This document shows positions 35,001 through 50,000 of a stretch of 64,000 nt of DNA, one piece after another. Both the position numbers and the translations under genes were made by a program. Each line of letters starts with the position of its first letter. Position 1 is the stretch's first letter. The DNA is from Opisthorchis felineus (lineage: Eukaryota; Platyhelminthes; Trematoda; Opisthorchiida; Opisthorchiidae): contig SJOL01008653.1 of NCBI GenBank assembly GCA_004794785.1, positions 262,545-326,544 of the forward strand, read 5' to 3'. The notes under the pieces are model-generated. The model made no database searches. It was not told the origin of the DNA and was given only the letters and a program-made list of their open reading frames with translations.

Positions 35001-38000
35001 CTCTGTCAATAGGGATGATTTTTTTTCGTTAGCTGAACAGAAATCACCAGAACATTTTAGGCCTCATCGGGTGTTGTTCGTGTTCTCTCGCGTTGTATAT
35101 TCGATTTCGGTGTACGGTTTTCTTGAGAAGCTTCTGGTGTCTGTGTGTGACCAAGATATTTGATATATGGAACTTATCGGGTATGCGTTCTTTGGACTCG
35201 ATGCTGCGTACTCCTTGCCTATAACGGTTGCGTCATACGTTTACCATAAGTAATAACCAGAAGCGGGAACTTTCATACCACAAAAGTCTGTTCCGGAGAA
35301 CTAATCGAACTTTTCTAGGATCATTTCCTGATAGATTCACGTATAAAAAAAACTTCGTCGTTCTGCATTTGTGCAGAACTGATTGAACGGTATCGTGATC
35401 TGTCGACTTTGCTACTGTAAGGTTTTGAAACAATAACATTATGAAAACTGTAAATGTCGGCTTCCAAAAACTAGTCGCCAGACGTCGATGACCTCTGGTA
35501 GAGTTAAACGTGTCATGCAACTTCTAAGTGTTCAACCACACAAACTTGTTCATCGTTCCTATGATTGTCTCAGCTTTCGTGCGTGGCTTTCAGTGAGTAG
35601 TGAAGGAGTATAAAATCTGTACTGAAGTATACGGCTTGCTCGCTGCATTCGCATTAACTACGTTGTTTCGCGTCCATACTGTTGTTTGAACAAAAAGGTT
35701 TTCGAATATCTAGTATCGGTGGCCTTCACACTTCGTCGCCTGGTCATAAACTTCCTACATGTCACTCATTTCCACTCAACACGGCTAGAAAAAAAGGGCT
35801 ATGCGGGATAGATAGTCCTGCGAAACGCGAAATACGTGTCCTAACCAATCTTACTTATGAAGCGTATCTCATTTATCGCGGGACAGTTCCTCCTGCCCAA
35901 AACTAAATGGCGTACCTCAGTACTATTGACCCAGTGTTCCGAGTGGACCCGGCGCATTACTCGGACACAGCGATAGTCAAAAGCCAATAGCTTTGGTACA
36001 AATTGTGTGCGTAGAGTCCACGTTGAGGTGGATTAGCCTTCAGTGTCAATGCTACAGAACAGCAGAATAATAGTCGGAATTCCATTAATAGTATGCTGCA
36101 GTGGCTGATAAGAACCAGCTGGTGACCTGAAGGATGTCAGTAGAGTATTTCCTTTTTATAGGAAGCGTCCATCTGAGTAAAACTGATGGCAACAGATTTT
36201 GTGAGTTAATTTCCTTACAGTTTGGGTGTTTCGTGCCAGTATAATCCGTCAGAAGTCGATGCATGCAATTAAAGTCAGACAGAAATAAAACAACCAGTTT
36301 ACGAGAATTTCGTCTATAACGGCTGAAGTTACATCATGTGTGTTCGGTGAGCCCTCCTTGATCTGACTCAAACCTAGACCTTGTTGGGCTTGGTAAATAA
36401 AGTGAAACGGACCTGTCTATAGCCATTTAAAAGATGAGGCAAGACGGGTGGTGCTCACTACAGGGCTGAACGCATCTTGCATTGTTTGCTAAACCTGTGC
36501 TACGACACGGTGATTCTTCCGGTTGCTTGCCGCCGATGGAGTAATCGAAGGACTGCTCACATGTACGTTGTGATTTACTGTTTGGCGTGGTGCCTTTTTC
36601 AGATCAAAGAAAAACCGTTGAATCGCCTAGTGAGGAATGATTTTGCACGGGACTATCTAGCCACAGAACTACAAGATACCCAATATTAGTTCATCCCAGG
36701 AAAGCTTCAATTGTCTTGCAGAGCGCAGTATCATTTTGCGGATTGCTGATGGTATATTCATGTGATGGTCATGGGGATTTGCGAAACTGACGTGACATAT
36801 TGGTGTTTAGGGAGTGAAGTTTTTGCATCCTTGTTTAAGGTTACAGTTTCAACAAAGCACGACCTCGAGGTAAGGGAAAATATGGATGTCCCCAGTGATA
36901 CTGTTTGAAAATGGATAACGTTAATTACGTTTCGGACTGGGCTTTCTGTGCAGCCAGTGATTTATATCGGTATGATGTGGTTTGTGGCTTCATGTACACC
37001 TTCATGAGTCTGGGTATTATCAGCTCATAAATGCTATGTTTGCGTGTTGAGTTGGGGAGCCGTAAACTATTCCACGGTGAAGTGATCCTGCAATAAATTA
37101 GTCCTTCTGTTGTTTGGCAAGGTGCCTCCTGATTCGGTCAGATTCGTCATGTACTCCAACCGCTGTACCTCCTGTGTGCACTTTATCATTTGAGACCATG
37201 TCACTGCTATGTCAGCAAATCAGTGAGGTGTGGGTCAAAACGTAACCACCAGTACCGTCTGTCGTGACCGTCATATGATTTTGAAGTGAGCTCGGATATA
37301 TGTCACCTTGGTTATCTACTTTTCTGTGCTTAGCGGATAGGTGTGGATTCATTTCATCCACACATCTTTACAGATTTGTCGCACCTACTGGTGTGGCACA
37401 GATTGCCGAAGCGTTTGTTTATTTTTAGATATCAAGATTAGGATTGCATTATTGGCTGTGCAAGTTTCATTAAACTAGTTTTATACTAAACCAGCCGGGT
37501 ACTGAGGATATGGGGGAGAATATTCGGGGTGACAGTAGATCATAGTACCCAATGCTCATCAAATCTTGTTAACGACAGAGCTGGTTTCGTGTTCCACGTA
37601 TCCGAACTCAGTTCATGATGCTGCTCACGAGACCATTGGGTACAGCTGTCTTGCTTGGTAATGTTGGTGGCTTCATTTCGCATTTAGTCCTATCGTTTTG
37701 GTTCCTTTCTACCGTGTGGAAAAGCGAAGTTAGGCTAAAATGCATAGGGACCTCACAGTAACCTGGGTTCGAGCGGTTGATATATAGCACTTGCCTTGGA
37801 GTATATAAGTGGTCGTGATCCAAAAGCACATGGCGTAACAGATAGTGGTAAAGCGAGCACCCAAGATGCGGAGCTAAATATCGGATCGAGTTGCCGCGGG
37901 AACCTGTACCCTATTTCCATGATGTGCCAGTGGTTCGCCAGCAGTATGCATTTTTTGACGAATAGTGGATCTCAATTTCCTTTGGCTCTTTCCGACAGAA

Positions 38001-41000
38001 TGCTCTGATTCGCAGCTGTCCAAGTACCGTGATCAGTAACAAAGCCTATACAAATCTCGATACAGTATTAGAGCGTAAAAGTCTACGAACTAGGCGTCTA
38101 ACATGTGGACCAAGACTATCGATCCAGGGCTTTATCTGACCAACTCAGATTTTGGCACGGTAGTCGTTGAGTGCGTAAATTTTCCGACTGAAGTCGGATG
38201 GAAGTCCCACCTCAGTATCTCATATGCGCATATGATACTTATTTCGACAGCCTATTGCGCCTCTCGTCCATAATTTACACTGCTGGTTTTCACCCATAAT
38301 AACCATATTCCCTACTGCGTGGTAATTTCATATTGTGGAGTTATATTCTCTTGACCACCTCTTCCAGATATTCACCAGCAGCTACAGCATAACAACGACA
38401 TGTCGCAATTGCAGTTGAATGTGTTGTAACATGGTGCCTTCAGTACCTAGGCTTGTGCTCTGCCCTCAACCGCTATATGCCGGTTAGGTAATGTTGTGAG
38501 AAGCTCAACAACCGCCTAGCTAGTGTGCACGCAGTCGATCTCACAAACCTAACACTTAGTGAGAACCGGGTATAAATTCACAGGCGCAAACTTTTTTTGT
38601 CTGTCACGTAACTCCGGAAATTTGGGTTCTTGAAGGTATGCGATAAAATTGTAATTTGAATGTTGCAAAGTAATTATTGTTTATCTTTTTTCGACTCTGT
38701 TGATTACAGTATGAGGCCAGCCTCAATTAAGCGAGGATGCTGAACAAACGTCTTGAACCCACAACCAGGCTATAACTTGTTGGAGTTTCACCCATGCGGT
38801 TTAGTAGGACATATGGAATGATCCACGAGTTAAGCTGCCTTGGTGGTGAATACTACCGAAACTTTATTTGTTTCCTAACAGGGTCCATAGTGGGGCGAAA
38901 CTTCACTTGCTTTATCGAGCATTCATTCAGCATCACTTGTGACACAAACGTTTTGACTTTCCATTCCATCCCTGAGTATGATTCAGGCTTCTTGGACTCA
39001 CCCGCATGTGATGACCGACGGGCTTTTCACTTGTCATAATGAACTTCCTTTGTGAGATATTGGTGTGTGCTTAACTCGGATCGCAACAGAATGAAATGCA
39101 AATAATCAAAGGTAGCACTTTTAGTTTCATTCAAAACTAGCTCAGTCGAGCAAAATATCATGGCAACCCCAACGGGGGTCAGTCATCGTGCGTTGAAGAC
39201 TATATTTAGAAGTTCCAACAATGTGAAAGTATCTGGGCCTTTTCTGTATCGAAATTTGTATTCTCTCCTTGGGTCATATGGGCGATTACCGAGTCTGTCG
39301 TTGTTTGGTTTTCTTTTCTTTTGAACAATGCACCCTTATCGCCACCGTCCTACTGTGTTTGCGCGATGGTTCTCGCGTGCATTTTGTGTGACTGTACTGA
39401 TCAAGATTTCCAATGAACCATTGAGGGGAGTTTTCACTCTGACTGCCTCGCCATCCCAGGGACGTATCTAGGGGTCCGCTGTCCTAACCCCAGTGTTTTT
39501 TTTGTGGTTCAGGTCTCTTTCTGTTGGAGGTTGTTAGCCTCCAGTAACCATCATATGTCGGCATTTTTGCGCGTCCCATTTTACTCTCTTCAGCTACATT
39601 GCAATTAGCATTTAGTTCAAGGCCCTAGGAAGACCGAAGTACAGAGTTCTTGTCGAGCCAATATACCCTCTTCATGCTTGCATCCCCCATCATTCAGCTC
39701 TGACGCCCTTTCGGTGTCTGGCTGCCATGCCACCCAAAAGAAGCATCCCCCAGCACTCTCTGTTTGGAGAGTCATGTGCTGGTTCATAATTTTCAGTCCA
39801 CCATTGTTGATGAGCGTCATTTGCGCCAGATATCACCTATGCGTCCTGCTCCAGTTACCTGTCACGTCCTCTGATCAGACACTGCCCGGGTACATATCGT
39901 GTATGTTTACGTCGCTGTATTTCAACGGCCGCACCACTGTTGTGCACTCATCTGCTGTTTGTGATAGGACTGACCCAATTGGTGGCCGGTCCCGTGTGCG
40001 TTTACGCGCTTTCGTGTGTCGTCTATCCGTGTCGCGTCTGTGAAAGTGTCTGCTATCAGTGGCTGCTCGGTCCGTCTGTGTTCAACACGTGCAAGAATTC
40101 TATCAATCCTTTTTGGATGCACAATCACATTCGTGCTCGTCGCAATTAACCGCGTTTCCGGTCAACATTGTTCATTCAATTTGTGTTCATGTACTAGTTT
40201 TTGTCGACCAATCATCGTGTTCCACCAGTGTCCAATCAACCCCAACACCAGAAATTTTTGGATTGTGAATCCAAGGCCATGTCTGTCACCACTTCTACGG
40301 GCTCATTTCGCACCAGTCTGTGTCCGTGTGATTTGGTTGTTTACAACGTTCAGCTCGACACGAATTCAGCTCCTGGTATCAGCTGGCGAGGAGCACCGTC
40401 TTCAATACCTAACGGTGTGCTATTACCTATATCGTACCTTTCACGACGGATGACTCGCGGAACACACCTGGGCGGGTGATACAAAAAGGATGCATATTCG
40501 ATGCATGTTCGATGTCTACCTTCACCTTCTTCCAAGCACTGGTCAGCGGATCCTCCTTAGTCAATCTGTGACCTGATTAGTGGAAAACCTAGCCAGTCGG
40601 ATTAGAACCATCTGCTTGCGTGTATTCGTCCGCTTTTGGATAGACAGTTAATTTTATGATGAGGATTTAGTGGGTATTGCTTCACTCGAACGAGAGCATC
40701 CAAAAGTCTAGCTTGGACGAACTATTGCTATCCTGAATGATAGCAGCGCAAACTTATCAATTGGGCTAAATAGTGGATAATTTAAACAGACGCACTCTGT
40801 CCATACTGCGATGAGTGAAACGTTGACCTGAAGTATCCGCTGTTTTTATTGCAATCATATTCGAATCATTCCCTTTTGTCAACTCAGATTGAGTTAGCTC
40901 GGTTCGTTACCAATAGTGGCAAATCTTCCTCTCTGGAGGAAGACGAAAAAGTACCGTAGACCAACAAAGGACAAAAAACTAAGCTTGGGCAGTGTGGTAG

Positions 41001-44000
41001 TATCGCAATGTTTGTGCTTACTTCAGATGGCATAGCGACTAGTGACCGAAAGAGTTATTGTCGGACAACTCTGCTCTAACTGACACCTTGAATTAGTCCT
41101 TTGGACACAAGGCTGGCGCTGCAAGACGTTGCTCAAAAAATATATTTTGGTTGACCGATAAATCCACGTCCGTTGCGGAAATCATTTCGTTTCCTATGGC
41201 TTACATGTCCAGGTTTAGGAATACCTGAGAGATAAGAGACGAACGGTGACCATGACAGCATTCCGTTCGCGGAAATAAAAGGTCGACGGAAGGTTGTCCA
41301 CTGCGATGGATTAAACGTGCACCAAGTTTATCTTATTGTTGGTAATTGTTGCCTCTCCTGTCCATAGTTAACCATCTTGTTACAAACACTTCGCCATTAT
41401 TCTAATTTGTGTTCGTTTATATCGGCTATTGTTTACAATGTCCGAATGACTCATCACTGCTGGCTCTCTTTTCAGCCCCCACCCTCGATGTTGACTGGCA
41501 GTCACTCACCGCGTTTGCGTCCTGTTCAACAGACACAAACATACACGTCTGTGAGTTGGGGCAGTCAGCCCCAATAAAAACTTTCAAAGGTCACGAGGTT
41601 AGTGTCTTATTTTTTTTGCATCGACTGTACTTTTGTGGAGCTAATCCGGCCTGTCCTCACTGTGCTACCTTCCTCCTATCTAGCGCCGCGGTGGAGTTGT
41701 TAATGTAGAAACTTCCAATTAAACGTAGGTGTGAAAAACTGGTCGAATGATTGACTGATTGAAGTATGCATCGAAGAGGTTTTGCTTTCACCAGAGTTCA
41801 GCAACACATTCCTTGGCCGTACCGGAGTTTCAACTCCGAACTTCCGGGAATGCTAAGCGGACGTGTTACCAACACCCATCCAGCGTATGCTGGATGCATC
41901 TGAATTCTCATGTCTGGCGAACAGGTTGCACTGTGAGCCTTTTGACATATTTATCCGGCTACAGTACGAACTGTTTAATTGTATGGCGTTGAGGCGTAGT
42001 TTGTGAGAGTAGTGTACCTCGGATGTCTTCAGGTCATCGATATCCGCCGTCTCAGAACCCTGGCATGTGTAGGCTGCTGTTAACGAATCCGCAACGGGGC
42101 AATTAGAAAACGAGTGTTCGGCAGTGGACAGTGACCTCCATCGAAGATTTTCTCTGACACTGAAGGCTGCAGTGGTTTACTCGTGTAGTGCGCATGCTGA
42201 ATCATTGTCCATTGAAGAGTGTGCTCTTTTTTTTTGCGTGCCCAATCCAGAGTGATCACGAAAAGTCTAAGTGTTGTCATTGCGGCTCGCCTTCCAGAAT
42301 GGAGTCCACGCGCTCCTCCTTGTGCATGCTTGGGGACACTGCAGGGCCTGGTGACTAGTCGACGTCAATGGTATTTTTGTCGCCAGTTTCTATCCAGAGT
42401 GTCTAAATGAGCATCTGGAAGTGTGGCTACCTCGGAATGATTGTCGTACGTTAATAATGTCCCTTCCCCATCCACTTATTCTTTTCGTCACAACAAGGCT
42501 CTCAAATAAATTATGGTTTTACGACAGCGAAACATCAGCTTTAACTACTGATATGCTGTGGATGCTGTTAAGACGTGACTGGTTTGCCCAATGCCTAAAA
42601 CGGTGGCGCATTACCTACCCATGTGTAGTCAACTGAGTGGCCCGCATATTTGGATTCCCACACTTGTGTGACCACTGCTCAGTCAACATAAGATATCACT
42701 TCAGTTTTTTTAATAATCATGGACTACGCACTCATGTGCATTATTTGGCCTGTTGCTGCTCTACTAGAAGCCCATCCGTAAGCAGATTTAGTGTACCCAC
42801 TTCAATAACACTTTTAGAGATGATAAGCCGCTTGAAGTGTATAGGTAAAGGGCACTGCTTTAGTGGTCACTGTCAAGTCATCTCTAAAGTCAAAACTTGG
42901 CTTCTATCTTAACCATATTTGATATATCTGATTCCTTTTGATATGATGATAGGATTGCGTACGTTAGCAGTTTAGCGTACTGAGTTTGCGTCACTTGTTA
43001 ATTCTGCGAACAGTAAACTATGTTTCTCTGCTGCCTGTCATCTTATTGAACATCAGTGACTAGCGACCTCAGCAAATATTCCGAGATCACGCAACTAACA
43101 ACGCTCCCAGTTCTCGTGTTTTCTTTGTATTGCATAACAGCTGTGCACCGAAACCATACCACGTTGAATAACTTTTCAAATAGCCAGGTTTAACGTTGCA
43201 TACATGCGAGTCACCACATCATTGCTGGTCGATGCTAGGAACATCCTTATTCCAACTTACTTGATATGATACATTAACTTAATCCACCGCTTCCGCTTGC
43301 TGTACTTCTTACTCGTACTCCCAACTCTACCGTTAAACCCTACCCTTACTGGTTAGTCACAGCAACCGCATCTAATGTTTGAGCGGGTTTATAATTGCTC
43401 CATTTTATTGATAACAACTTTATATGACGGTCCCATGTGTTATTTTTCTACTTTCCTAGTGGACGTTTGATTTCATCCTTTGGATTTACCTTGTCTCACC
43501 TAATGCCACCCCGTAATCTCTCCTGTCCTAGAATGAAGTGAACGCTATCAAATGGGACCCTAACGGTCGGTTGTTGGCCTCCTGTTCCGATGATATGACA
43601 CTCAAAGTGTGGGATATGCATCACGAGCATTGTGTGCATGACTTAAAAGGTCACACTAAGGAGATCTACACCATCAAATGGAGTCCTACCGGTCCGGGGA
43701 CAGCTTATCCCAGTGCTCCGCTATGTTTGGCCAGGTAGGAATGCTGTCACGCTTGCACTCGCATTGTTTTGTGACAAGACATCATTGCCAGGGTCTTCTG
43801 AAAGCCAGTGGTGAGATTCGCCAGCCATTTGTCGGATGATTCACTCCATAGACTATTATTACTCTGTGGGGTGTGTTCATTGCGCTACTCTCACTGCGTG
43901 CCAAAATAAACTTTTCGCCCCGTCACATGCCAAATAAAAGCTTCGATGGCGGTTAGACCCTGACTTCTGTACACGGCAGGAAATCTTCGGTCGGAAATCA

Positions 44001-47000
44001 CGGATCGGGACGCGTCAGTAGTTCGCTACGCTGGCATACATGGCTGAATCGTATGGACTGTGTGCGCTTTGCTTGACCATAAATTTTACCACCCCATTCG
44101 TTCGGATTCTTTTAAAGATGCCACTCAGCTCAACTCAATTTTGGTTTCAACCGACCTCGAACCTGATTTCCTTTGATATAAAATATGACGTTCCCAGCAT
44201 ACTTTCAACCGTTTCCTATAACCTTATCTGAACACCAATTATTAATGCAGGTAAGGCCGTTCATCTATATTTCAAAATTGGCGGACGTTCTGTGAGGAAA
44301 TATGGCAAAACTGGCATAGACCTTTTGACTACTCCATGATTAATTGAGATACAAATTTGCATATTGTGGATTATTGTCTTAATATGGCCGTGTTTGGATT
44401 CACAATGGATGTCTTCAGTGCTGGAAGACACGACTGAGCCGAATGAAAATTATCAATGCGGAAACGTATGCACCCCGAAAAGCCTTGTTCAGGCCCACAA
44501 CACGGACTCGCGCCTTGACCACTGGTTAAAGTGTCCGACCGACTGCCGATCTGTCTATGACCGTATCTTTCATTAGACCGGCATAGCTCGAGTCGTTTTC
44601 CTTTCTCAGTTTCCGAAGCATGAGTAGGTCTTTATGTCCTGAGACTTTATCGGGCCGTAGGACTAGGTAGGCTTCCCTCAGCTGTGAGTCTTCGTGTTCT
44701 GTTTTAACTAGATCGTTTAAAATGGTTTGGAAAATAGATTGTGTTCCAAACAACTGGAGTCAATCAATCATTGTACATTCATTCAAAAAAGATATTCGGG
44801 TCGATCGCTCCAACCGCGGGACACATCCGTTACCCCAATCGTAACACGATTACTGCGACGCATCCAGCTGCTTCGCTGCTGCTAAAAATCAGCATACTCT
44901 CCCCCATTTCTTCAGCAGTATACCATCTGTGCTGTCCAACAGAGCGTTCTGTCTATGGACCATCCAGTTTAGTGGGAAGACCCCCTTTGTTGTGATCGAA
45001 AGGCCCAAATTAGCTCGGTTTGGCGTATGATACAGATAAATTCACAGGTCCTGTTTTTGCCTACCTTTGAATATCGGTTTTGCTTTTTAGCCCATGAATG
45101 ATAAGGCTATTTCTAAAGTGGTTACAGAATAATGTGCTTTGGAATGTATGGACTGCAAGAAAGCAATGCTCGTAATAGCTATTTAGAACCACAAAGTGTA
45201 GTCAGTCCTAGAAAGCGCAATTTTTGGGATTCATGATTATTCATACTCACTGCAGTTCACTTATTCAAGCCGGCATTTATGCGGCCACCATGCTAGGCCT
45301 TATGTTTGTGTTCCTTTATCACTGCTACCACCAAATGCTCCACTTAACACTGATGGGGTGTAAATTATGTGTAACCATTTCCTCCATTCAGGTTGCATCC
45401 GACGTGACTTGAGACCAGCACCTTCAGCTATTGAGTGCGAGTGTACCTTGAAGGCTGGACGCTGTAATTTCATCTGGGGTTAAATTAACAACTTAGCGAC
45501 CGAAAATGAGATAAGGGTTTGTCGCCTATCCATTTTCAGGTAAACGCTACAGACTCTTTGCGTGAACTGGGCGAGTGGCGTATAAGATCAAAACTTCGTT
45601 AAATGACCCGGTAGACGGCGCAGTAGTTGTCTTCCATGAACAGAAAGGTCAAAAAATCGCGTGTTGGTCATCGTTAGCTATCAAAGTTCACTGGAACACG
45701 TGATTTCCTTTGCGGATTCATTGTTCAGTCACATTAATGGGGTTACTGAATCTCGGTCGTCTGTTTCTTCTTACCACCGACTGCTGTCGGTTGTCACAAT
45801 CGATTTGTTCATATTGATTCATTGTCTTTGCAGCTAGACACTGTTTATCTGTCTGTGACCTATCAACTGGTACGTCTTTGTGTGCATCTGGTCACGTTTC
45901 AACACCATGCCATAAGGAACACCGTTTACAGCTTCTGTCGTAGTGTTGTGGGACGCGCCAAGCTGCCAACGATAATTATGTACACGAATTCAGTGGTCTG
46001 AAAAATCAGACCCATAAACACTCGGTTTGGTTTGTTTATTGAAATGTGCAGCATAACTACCTGGGAAAATTAACTTCGTCTAGCCACACTGAGTATAGAT
46101 GTTGACATCACCAATACATCTAGATCAAGAAAACTGGTTCCAAAGACGTGCAAAGAGCTGTTTATTTTATATTTTTGGCGGAATCCCCAATAGCAGGTCT
46201 TCTGGGGGTGCTAGCATCCTCTCATGTGGTTTCTGAACGGCAACAACTAGAGATAGCAATCTACATATCAATTTTTATATGCCCTATATAATGCGCAGTT
46301 CAGTTTCTCGAGGTTGATAGGGAGGGAAATCGCGATGATGAGGATGATGATGATTAAGCAACCGTTAGGCACCTTGTGCAGCTCTTTTGCTTGTTTCGTC
46401 ATCTTTGGTCATCGTCATTGACAGCAACGCCAGTCATGAATTTTGCTTGTTTCAAAACAATCGATTGCTTAAGATTATTGTGATCAAGCTCATCTGTGAG
46501 TATCCTATCTGATCGGTGTCATCGCGTTTCCGCTGTCAGCACCATCCGTCATTGCTGATCAATCAAACTAAAACCGCGTGGTCTTTTAGCTGCATGGACT
46601 GGACCTCATCATGGTGCAATGGTTTATGCGCTTCTGTTTTCCGTTGAGCCCTACTGGGGTGGGGTTTCACCATATTGCTTACGTGATACAGCTTAGAAGG
46701 AAACGCTCTCCTGACACTCTTGATATCGGGTAGGAACATGTATGGCTACTTGTTCCGTAGAGGCCCATAACGCTGGGATAGTATATCAGCACCCACCGGC
46801 TGCTCTGTGGTCGGTCTTTCGCTGAAGACCCTAGTCTTTCACCTGCCTAGGTTTGGACACTTCGGTATTCTCCGACGTGCGAATGGAATGTAAACCTTAA
46901 TCGCCCGTCGGAAGCAAAAATAAAGTACGAAATATCGGTACTGAAACGTGAGAAGCCACCAAGACCGGACGGTCTGCGTCCAGCCCTTTTCAAAGAAGGC

Positions 47001-50000
47001 GGAGAATCCCTGGTGACCCATCTGACAAAGGTAATTCAACGAAGAGGAAGTGCCCGCAGAATGGAGCTTGTCGACAGTTATTCCTATCTTCAGGAAGGGT
47101 ACGCGGACGCTGTGTTCGAAGGTTGCCTGAACACAGGGAGAGACAGATCCGCGAAAACTAAGCTGGGTTCCGTCCTGCAAGAGGATGCATCGATCAAATC
47201 CTCACCCTCCGACAGATTCTGGAACAGCAACACTGCTTCCAGCAACCAACAGTGGTTGTGTTTCTTGATCTGAAAGCTGCCTTTGACTCTGTGTACCGTC
47301 AGGCACTATGGCAGTGTCTGTGGAGCAAAGGCGTCCCCCATAAATTCCTAACCCTCTTTAAGGCGCTGTACGCCAACTCCTGCGGCCATGTGAAGGTCTA
47401 CGGGAAGCTCTCGCCTGAGTTCACCACATCAAGTGGTGTCAGACAGGGCTGTCCTCTTTCAGCTTTCCTCTTCAACTTCGTCATTGATACGATCATGGAA
47501 GACTCACTATCAGCCTCTAATGCCTGTGGGGTCGAAGTGCTCCCTGGGCGTCCGCCCACAGATATCGATTACGCAGACGACGTAGCTCTTCTTGGATCTG
47601 ACCCCGTGGTAATTCAAATAATATTAAATAACCTCAATAATTCCGCCCCACGGTTTTTGCATGCGCTTCACACCTGCAAAGTGTAAAGTGCTACTGCAAG
47701 ACTGGGTAGGCCAGAACCCTAACCTCATGCTTGCGGATGAGCAGGTAGTAGACAAGTTTGTCCACCTGGGCAGCTGTATGAGTCCCGGTGGTCTCGCAAA
47801 AGATGATATTTCCATCGGGATTGAGAAGACCAGATCAGCTTCTGTGAACCTGTGTCACATGTGGCATAGGCGTGACATCAGCTTATCCGTCAAGGGTCGA
47901 GTTTACAATGCTGCGGTGCGTTCCATATTACTATACGGATCAGCAACCTGACCGCTGCGCGCGAAGGACGTCGAAAGACTGTTTTTTGAAAACAGTGAAT
48001 AAGAATGTAGCTGCTGCCGTTAAGCTGACTGTCCAGTTGCTTTCTTCTTGTTTGCGGTTGTCCTTCTGGTGACGCGTGGGTCTCGACGACTAGATATGCC
48101 ATCTAGCGGAAGCATCTCTAACTGACGACACAGTCCCCTCTGCACGGTTCGTTCGATAGCTCCTATGGAAGAATCTCTTGAAAGAGAAATAGCGCTATTT
48201 ATTTTATCTGCTTGCGTCAAGCAAAATTCACACACTTCACCATTGAGAAGCTCACGAACCCGGAAATGATACAAATACCTTAGAACCACTTTCTGCAGCA
48301 CTTACTAGCTTACTAGCTAGGACACCTTGTAGTACCAATCACGAGCGATATATTCAAAGCCATAAGCGATGCCAGGACTTCTGTCCGCAGTACATTCCGG
48401 TCAGTCTGTCAGGCATCAGATCTTTGATAAAAATTGCTAGGCTCCTTTCGGTCGCAACCAGAATTCAGCTCGCCCTCATACTCCAGATAAAGCAACGTGC
48501 ATACAGACCGGGATCCCTGGTGGTTCTACGACGTCGAAGAAATAGAAGTGAATAGTGCTGGAGCTGTCGGTAGTATGCCCTGCGTGTTCTCAGTCGCTTT
48601 CATGTTTGGGTTACCAGTCGTCCAGACCAACACGTTGTGGGTCATAAACCAGCTGCTGCGTCGTCTTTGTGAATTTCATCATCCTGGCCTTGGTAATAGT
48701 CAGTGTCACTAACAGTTGCTTATTCATCTGGGTGTCTCCGTCCAATCCTTATTAAAAAATTCTCAACAGTGTTAATCGTCGGTCGCGCTTTGGTGTGTGA
48801 TTCCTCTGTCGTTTTCGTGCCTTACATACTTTCTGTAGGACTTTGCGTACTTTCTGGACTCAGCTTTCGTAACTGAGGGTGCTGCACATTAGCATTACAG
48901 CTCGAAACAGTATCAAGTATGCATTAGTGGGGTTGTGGTCATAACGAACTCTTCACTATTGAAAGTCATTGGGGTAATATAGGTCGAGTATGTGTCTGCT
49001 GAGAATAAGCCAACTGAGCCTGGGTTCTCATCGATGGATAAATGAGTGCATGCATTGCAGTTGCTGAATCATCTTCAGGCTTACCCAACTTCGCTTTGCC
49101 ACGTGACGGAAGTCGCGTATGTATCCGCTTGGTTGCCAAAATAATTTTTAGGTCTATTAAGTCGATGACACGTAGATTCAGAGAAAAGCTGAATTTGACG
49201 CATTTTCAGCAACATGAATTAGTCTTGCTTCATGGAACACCGGATTTATCCTCCGTCTTGTACACCGACAATTTCCTCACTAATTTTCCTGTTTGCTGTC
49301 TTAGTTGCACTGTACACAACTGTCCATATTCTCTTTATGATAGTGCCAGTTTCGACTCCACCGTGCGGTTATGGGACGTTGAAACAGGCAAATGTCAACG
49401 GATTTTATCAAAGCACAGTGAACCTGTCTATAGTGTGGCCTTCAGTCCGGATGGTCGACTCCTTGCAACCGGGTCCTTTGACCAATGGGTTCATATATGG
49501 AATGTTGGTGTGAGTTTCTGTCCTTGATCTTTGCTCCTCCTCCCCTCCNNAAAAAAAAAAAAAGCGAAGACGGTCCATTTTCGCACATGCTGAGGCCTCC
49601 ACACCTTTCGTCAATTTGATCGTTCACAAACTGCAGCGGATATTACTTAGCTGTCGTTCCGGTTGACACAGGAGCGTTTACTGTGAACCCCCAGAAACTC
49701 TGTTCTTGTTATCGTAGCTACGGAATATCATTTGCTTAGGTCGCTTCATCTGTTTTCCGATCTTAGTGATCAGTTTGCAAGTCAGCCGTTCCTCATTAGA
49801 CATCCTTGAACCTTTACATTTGTCGACGGCAGTGGAGTAGTTATGTGAAGTCTCAGATGGTTGCTTCCTTCCGGAGAGGCTACCTTAAAGGATCAGCCAT
49901 GAATCGTTTCTTACGTCGGGTATAGCCACAAGAGGTGGCTATGACAGTATCCTCATGAAATCCCCCAATTAGTAATCCACGTTCAGCCCTCGTTTAATAG

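Larger units (their letters stand above)
41598..43531 (+). other. TBL1 intron f-g, shortest intron
   Basis: 1.93 kb. It contains a second-family SINE remnant at 41760-41883, a dispersed repeat at 42075-42135 and an RTE 3' module at 42415-42560. Confidence 0.8.
43735..49343 (+). other. TBL1 intron g-h
   Basis: 5.6 kb, containing RT fragments at 44715-45000 and 46860-48000 and a GATGAT microsatellite at 46334-46354. Minus-strand frames at 48020-48301 are not recognised. Confidence 0.8.

Noticed and set aside
49042..49527. 161-aa open frame as a single-exon gene
   Set aside because: Only 49344-49509 matches TBL1; the left part is intron read through without homology and the right edge runs past the GTGAGT donor.
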